Source: Thermoplasmata archaeon (GTDB taxonomy: Archaea > Thermoplasmatota > Thermoplasmata > Halarchaeoplasmatales > Halarchaeoplasmataceae). From it: a stretch of DNA of 8,683 bases. The first letter of the stretch is position 1, and each line of letters opens with the position of its first letter. Below the pieces are notes generated by a model. It was not told the origin of the DNA, did not search any database, and saw only the letters and a list, made by a program, of their open reading frames with translations. The stretch spans positions 1-8,683 of the forward strand of contig SKVC01000008.1 in the NCBI GenBank assembly GCA_007129655.1, read 5' to 3'. The position numbers and the translations under genes are program-made. Of the stretch, positions 6,643-8,683 are shown piece by piece.

Positions 6643-7074
6643 TCACAATTCTATAACAAATTTATCTAAATTCAGTTCCGGTTTCTTATTTTTTCCATGT
6701 CTTTTCAATGATATTATACCATGTTCTTCCAAGGCTTTGATGTCGTCGTAGACATTTTTGTAATCTCGTTTCAATAACTTAGATAGTTCTGTTATCGATT
6801 TAACGTCAGTTTTTGATAAGAAAGATAGCATGTCTATACGTCTAGGGGTTAGACTAGAGATCGCATCTGAAGATCTCGAAATATATTCAAAAGAATATTC
6901 TGCTCCTTTATTCAATGAATCCAAAACGACATAGTCGTCCACTCTGTCCGGTATACGACATCCGGACCTTAGAGCTCTCTGTTTTAGTTTCTCCAGATCA
7001 CCGTGTTTATCTATGATATCCTTCATTATTTCGTTTTTTCCCTTATCGTCATACTTTTTTATCATTCTAAGCAT
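6643..7074 (-). CDS. TumA-like antitoxin, HVO_A0114-type winged-helix DNA-binding protein
   Basis: A protein of 143 residues. The N-terminal half (1-70) is charged and helical. The hallmark LTPRRIDMLSFL (75-86) opens a MarR/HVO_A0114-type winged helix: ITELSKLLKRDYKNVYDDIKAL forms the helix-turn-helix (residues 94-115) and HGIISLKRHGKNKKPEL the wing (118-134). Proteins of this type are the usual partner of TumE-family toxins and act as antitoxin and operon repressor. It lies 14 nt after the TumE-like gene, with a GAGGTGA ribosome site that overlaps the toxin's TGA and sits 9 nt before the ATG. In this order the toxin precedes the antitoxin. A second ATG at codon 4 is less well placed. I expect it to bind its own promoter, perhaps upstream of the deacetylase. 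Confidence 0.88.
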   Translation of the reverse strand: MLRMIKKYDDKGKNEIMKDIIDKHGDLEKLKQRALRSGCRIPDRVDDYVVLDSLNKGAEYSFEYISRSSDAISSLTPRRIDMLSFLSKTDVKSITELSKLLKRDYKNVYDDIKALEEHGIISLKRHGKNKKPELNLDKFVIEL

Positions 7075-7088
7075 AGATACCTTTCACC

Positions 7089-7391
7089 TCATACCCTAGA
7101 GAGATCCATAGAGATAAGATTCCTACCAAATATATCTACTACTTCTATTACCTGCTTCAGGTTTTTCTCCCTGCTGGAAGTAGTTTCTATATGATTACCG
7201 TTCTCATCGTACTTATCTACATGGGGTTGATTCTGAAAGTTGTCCCATCGTATATATAATATCCATTCACCATCTTTCTGTATTTTATAATTATAACTGT
7301 AATAAACTACTTCTTCCTTTTTTTTTACCTCTAATATATCGATTCTCTCACCGGCTCTCAGTTCGAAAATTTTTTTATCGATTTTTATCAT
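7089..7391 (-). CDS. TumE-like toxin (DUF6516-type)
   Basis: A protein of 100 residues with the TumE outline: N-terminal strands, then ILYIRWDNFQNQPHVDKYD (44-62), where the family has an 'R(Y/W)DN...H' signature, followed by a helical C-terminus (75-100). TumE proteins are paired with TumA-type winged-helix antitoxins, which is exactly the next gene, so the pair is mutually supporting. Its toxic activity cannot be read from sequence. The ATG overlaps the TGA of the deacetylase gene (ATGA), and an AAGGAGGG ribosome site lies inside the deacetylase coding region about 9 nt upstream, so its expression should depend on translation of that gene. A run of nine A residues in codons 23-25 (KKK) is a potential slippage point. 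Confidence 0.82.
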   Translation of the reverse strand: MIKIDKKIFELRAGERIDILEVKKKEEVVYYSYNYKIQKDGEWILYIRWDNFQNQPHVDKYDENGNHIETTSSREKNLKQVIEVVDIFGRNLISMDLSRV

Positions 7392-8482
7392 TCGACGAAT
7401 GCCCTCCTTCCCAATGGATAATCGGATAATGTACTTTTTAGCCGATCTAGATGATCCTCTGTCTCTTTGAATATATTGGTCATCTGCATCAAACTACGGC
7501 TAAGGTTATCATCAAGTTCTTCGACCGGGTTGTCCTTACCACTTAGACCGCTCAATATCGAATGCAATAATTTACCGTTGAATTTCTTATAACCACCCTC
7601 CATAATAAGTGCCAGACGTCCGTTATACATCTCAGATAGCCTTTTGGCTATGAAATAATAACTTTTTGAGGTATATCTAAGTCTAACGACTTCATCGGAA
7701 TGATGTGAATCAAAACCGTTACATCCGATGACAAAATCTGGTAAGAACTCTCTGATAAGAGGAAAAACTATTTGATCACATGCCATCTTGAATTCTTTAT
7801 CGCCTGCACCGTGTGGAAGACAAACATTAACACTGTGTCCCATGCCCGCTCCTCTGCCGACTTGGTGTATGTAACCATCATGAGGATAGAAACCTTCCGG
7901 ATTTCGGTGTATAGATATGGTGAGAACGGTTGGATCTTCATAGAAAATACGCATCGTACCATTGGCGGCATGGCCGTCCCAATCCAATATCATTATCTTT
8001 TTCATACCTTGATCCTGGAGCCATCTAGCAGCGATAGCCGCGTTGTTGAATATGCAATAGCCACCATGTCTGTCGGGCATGGCGTGATGGCCCGGAGGGC
8101 GTATCAGCGCGAATGATACATCGTCGTCACCCATCACTCTTCTGCAAGCCTCTATAGCGCCACCGGCGGAGTACCGAGCTGCTTTACAGGTTCCTTTTTG
8201 TACATATGTACTATCTCCTAGGAATCCTCCTCCCTTTTCACAATAGTTTTTCATGAACTCCACATAGGGTTTCTCGTGTATACGAAGAATATCTTCTTCA
8301 GTGGCCGGTGGAAAATCTTCGACTAATTCGAAAGAGTCGAGTATATCCGTACGGTTCTTGATATAATTATACCCGTCCACCAATCGCTCCGGGGTTTCTC
8401 TACTGGTAACCGCCGCACGATGAATCTGATGTTTAGGTGTGTATATCAGACAGCCTTTGATAGCCTGTTTTGAGGTTATCAA
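7388..8482 (-). CDS. Histone-deacetylase-family Zn-dependent deacylase (class II/AcuC-like)
   Basis: A protein of 364 residues, full length for the family. It removes acyl groups from amines: acetyl-lysine in proteins, or acetylpolyamines in some members. Catalytic elements are all visible: RPPGHHA (128-134, His dyad H132-H133), GYCIFNN (141-147), DWDGHAANGT (167-176, zinc ligands D169 and H171), FYPHDG (198-203), GFDSHHSDEVVRLRYT (256-271, third zinc ligand D258), and MEGGY (294-298, catalytic Tyr298). The substrate is unknown; archaeal chromatin proteins, metabolic enzymes and polyamines are all possible. It is cytosolic. The start is TTG, with GGGGGTGAG immediately before it, an unusually short spacing, so the exact start is uncertain. 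It leads a unit with the TumE/TumA pair. Confidence 0.95.
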   Translation of the reverse strand: MITSKQAIKGCLIYTPKHQIHRAAVTSRETPERLVDGYNYIKNRTDILDSFELVEDFPPATEEDILRIHEKPYVEFMKNYCEKGGGFLGDSTYVQKGTCKAARYSAGGAIEACRRVMGDDDVSFALIRPPGHHAMPDRHGGYCIFNNAAIAARWLQDQGMKKIMILDWDGHAANGTMRIFYEDPTVLTISIHRNPEGFYPHDGYIHQVGRGAGMGHSVNVCLPHGAGDKEFKMACDQIVFPLIREFLPDFVIGCNGFDSHHSDEVVRLRYTSKSYYFIAKRLSEMYNGRLALIMEGGYKKFNGKLLHSILSGLSGKDNPVEELDDNLSRSLMQMTNIFKETEDHLDRLKSTLSDYPLGRRAFVE

Positions 8483-8550
8483 CTCACCCCCAAGTTCCTT
8501 CGTTTAACACTTTCTATCGGATGTGAAAAAGAGTTATCTGGAATTTTCAT
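8479..8550 (-). CDS. Possible 23-codon small ORF overlapping the deacetylase start
   Basis: An ATG at 8548-8550 opens a 23-codon frame that begins MKIPDNSFSHPIES and ends at a TGA overlapping the deacetylase TTG as TTGA. The GGGGGTG element just before the TTG lies inside this ORF. Its own ribosome site is weak (GAGATGGC). It could be a leader peptide that couples translation to the deacetylase, or a chance ORF. I see no family match, and one short ORF is weak evidence. Confidence 0.22.
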   Translation of the reverse strand: MKIPDNSFSHPIESVKRRNLGVS

Positions 8551-8572
8551 GCCATCTCTATAATTTCAATTC
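8483..8572 (-). promoter_or_regulatory. Gap upstream of the deacetylase unit, possible promoter
   Basis: The 90-nt gap between the edge gene and the deacetylase contains GAAATTATAGAG (minus strand, near 8555-8568), a weak BRE/TATA-like sequence about 75-85 nt before the TTG. The gap also holds most of the small ORF. The deacetylase could have its own promoter or be read through from the edge gene; the sequence does not decide. Confidence 0.25.
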
Positions 8573-8683
8573 CTAATATTCTTTACGGATATTTTTCAAT
8601 GCTTTCGGGTTCAATTTTGATATGTTTTCTATGAATTCATCGACCCTCTTATCGGTGAATCCGATCAACGGTTGGAATATCGG
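8573..8683 (-). CDS. C-terminal fragment of an unidentified protein (5' end outside the window)
   Basis: A frame open from the right edge for 36 codons ends in TAG at 8573-8575. The visible protein has FTDKRVDEFIENIS followed by KLNPKALKNIRKEY, a helical, charged C-terminus typical of a soluble protein. The other two minus-strand frames close within 35 nt of the edge, which supports this frame. No family can be named from so little sequence. It ends 90 nt before the deacetylase start. Confidence 0.55.
   Translation of the reverse strand, partial: PIFQPLIGFTDKRVDEFIENISKLNPKALKNIRKEY

Noticed and set aside
6600..6645. Terminator after the TumA-like gene
   Set aside because: There is no hairpin or convincing T-run on the minus strand directly after the stop codon.
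7772..8116. 114-codon plus-strand ORF
   Set aside because: It lies opposite the catalytic core of the deacetylase, whose motifs fix the real frame.
1..8683. Acetyltransferase (left edge) and deacetylase (7388-8482) as a writer/eraser pair
   Set aside because: They are in separate units about 7 kb apart with no shared substrate clue.

Overview
This is archaeal DNA, most likely from a euryarchaeon; I cannot name a genus. The evidence is the protein families present (a one-domain KaiC-type ATPase, V4R, Roadblock/LC7, a CheF-like PH/winged-helix protein, and a HVO_A0114/TumA-type regulator). Strong GGAGGTG-type ribosome sites, several TTG starts and TATA/BRE-like promoter sequence fit this. The base composition is moderately AT-rich. 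Every gene I can support lies on the minus strand, so transcription runs from high to low coordinates. No gap between genes exceeds about 130 bases. I see no tRNA, rRNA, CRISPR array or insertion sequence.

Right end (8683 down to 6643). The last codons of an unidentified gene enter at the window edge (8573-8683). A tight three-gene unit follows: a class II/AcuC-type histone-deacetylase-family enzyme with all its catalytic residues, a TumE-type toxin whose ATG overlaps the deacetylase stop codon (ATGA), and a TumA-type winged-helix antitoxin 14 nt further on. This puts a toxin-antitoxin pair in translational coupling with a zinc deacylase. A 23-codon ORF overlapping the deacetylase start is a weak extra candidate.

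Middle and left (6511 down to 1). A 131-nt AT-rich gap carries candidate TATA boxes and begins a second operon-like run with 1-23 nt gaps or overlaps. Its order is: CheF-like PH plus winged-helix protein; V4R sensor plus winged helix; KaiC-type ATPase; Roadblock/LC7-like protein; a long coiled-coil protein ending in two tandem winged-helix repeats split by an acidic linker; two paralogous cysteine-containing proteins that I cannot assign to a family with confidence; and the start of a GNAT-like acetyltransferase that leaves the window.

None of these products shows a membrane segment or signal peptide. The set therefore looks like a soluble signalling or gene-control module: ligand or redox inputs (V4R, cysteine paralogues), an ATP-driven switch (KaiC), a dimeric scaffold (Roadblock), a long tether, and several winged-helix outputs. 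I do not recognise this gene combination as a described system. It is the main candidate for new biology here; its function is inference only.
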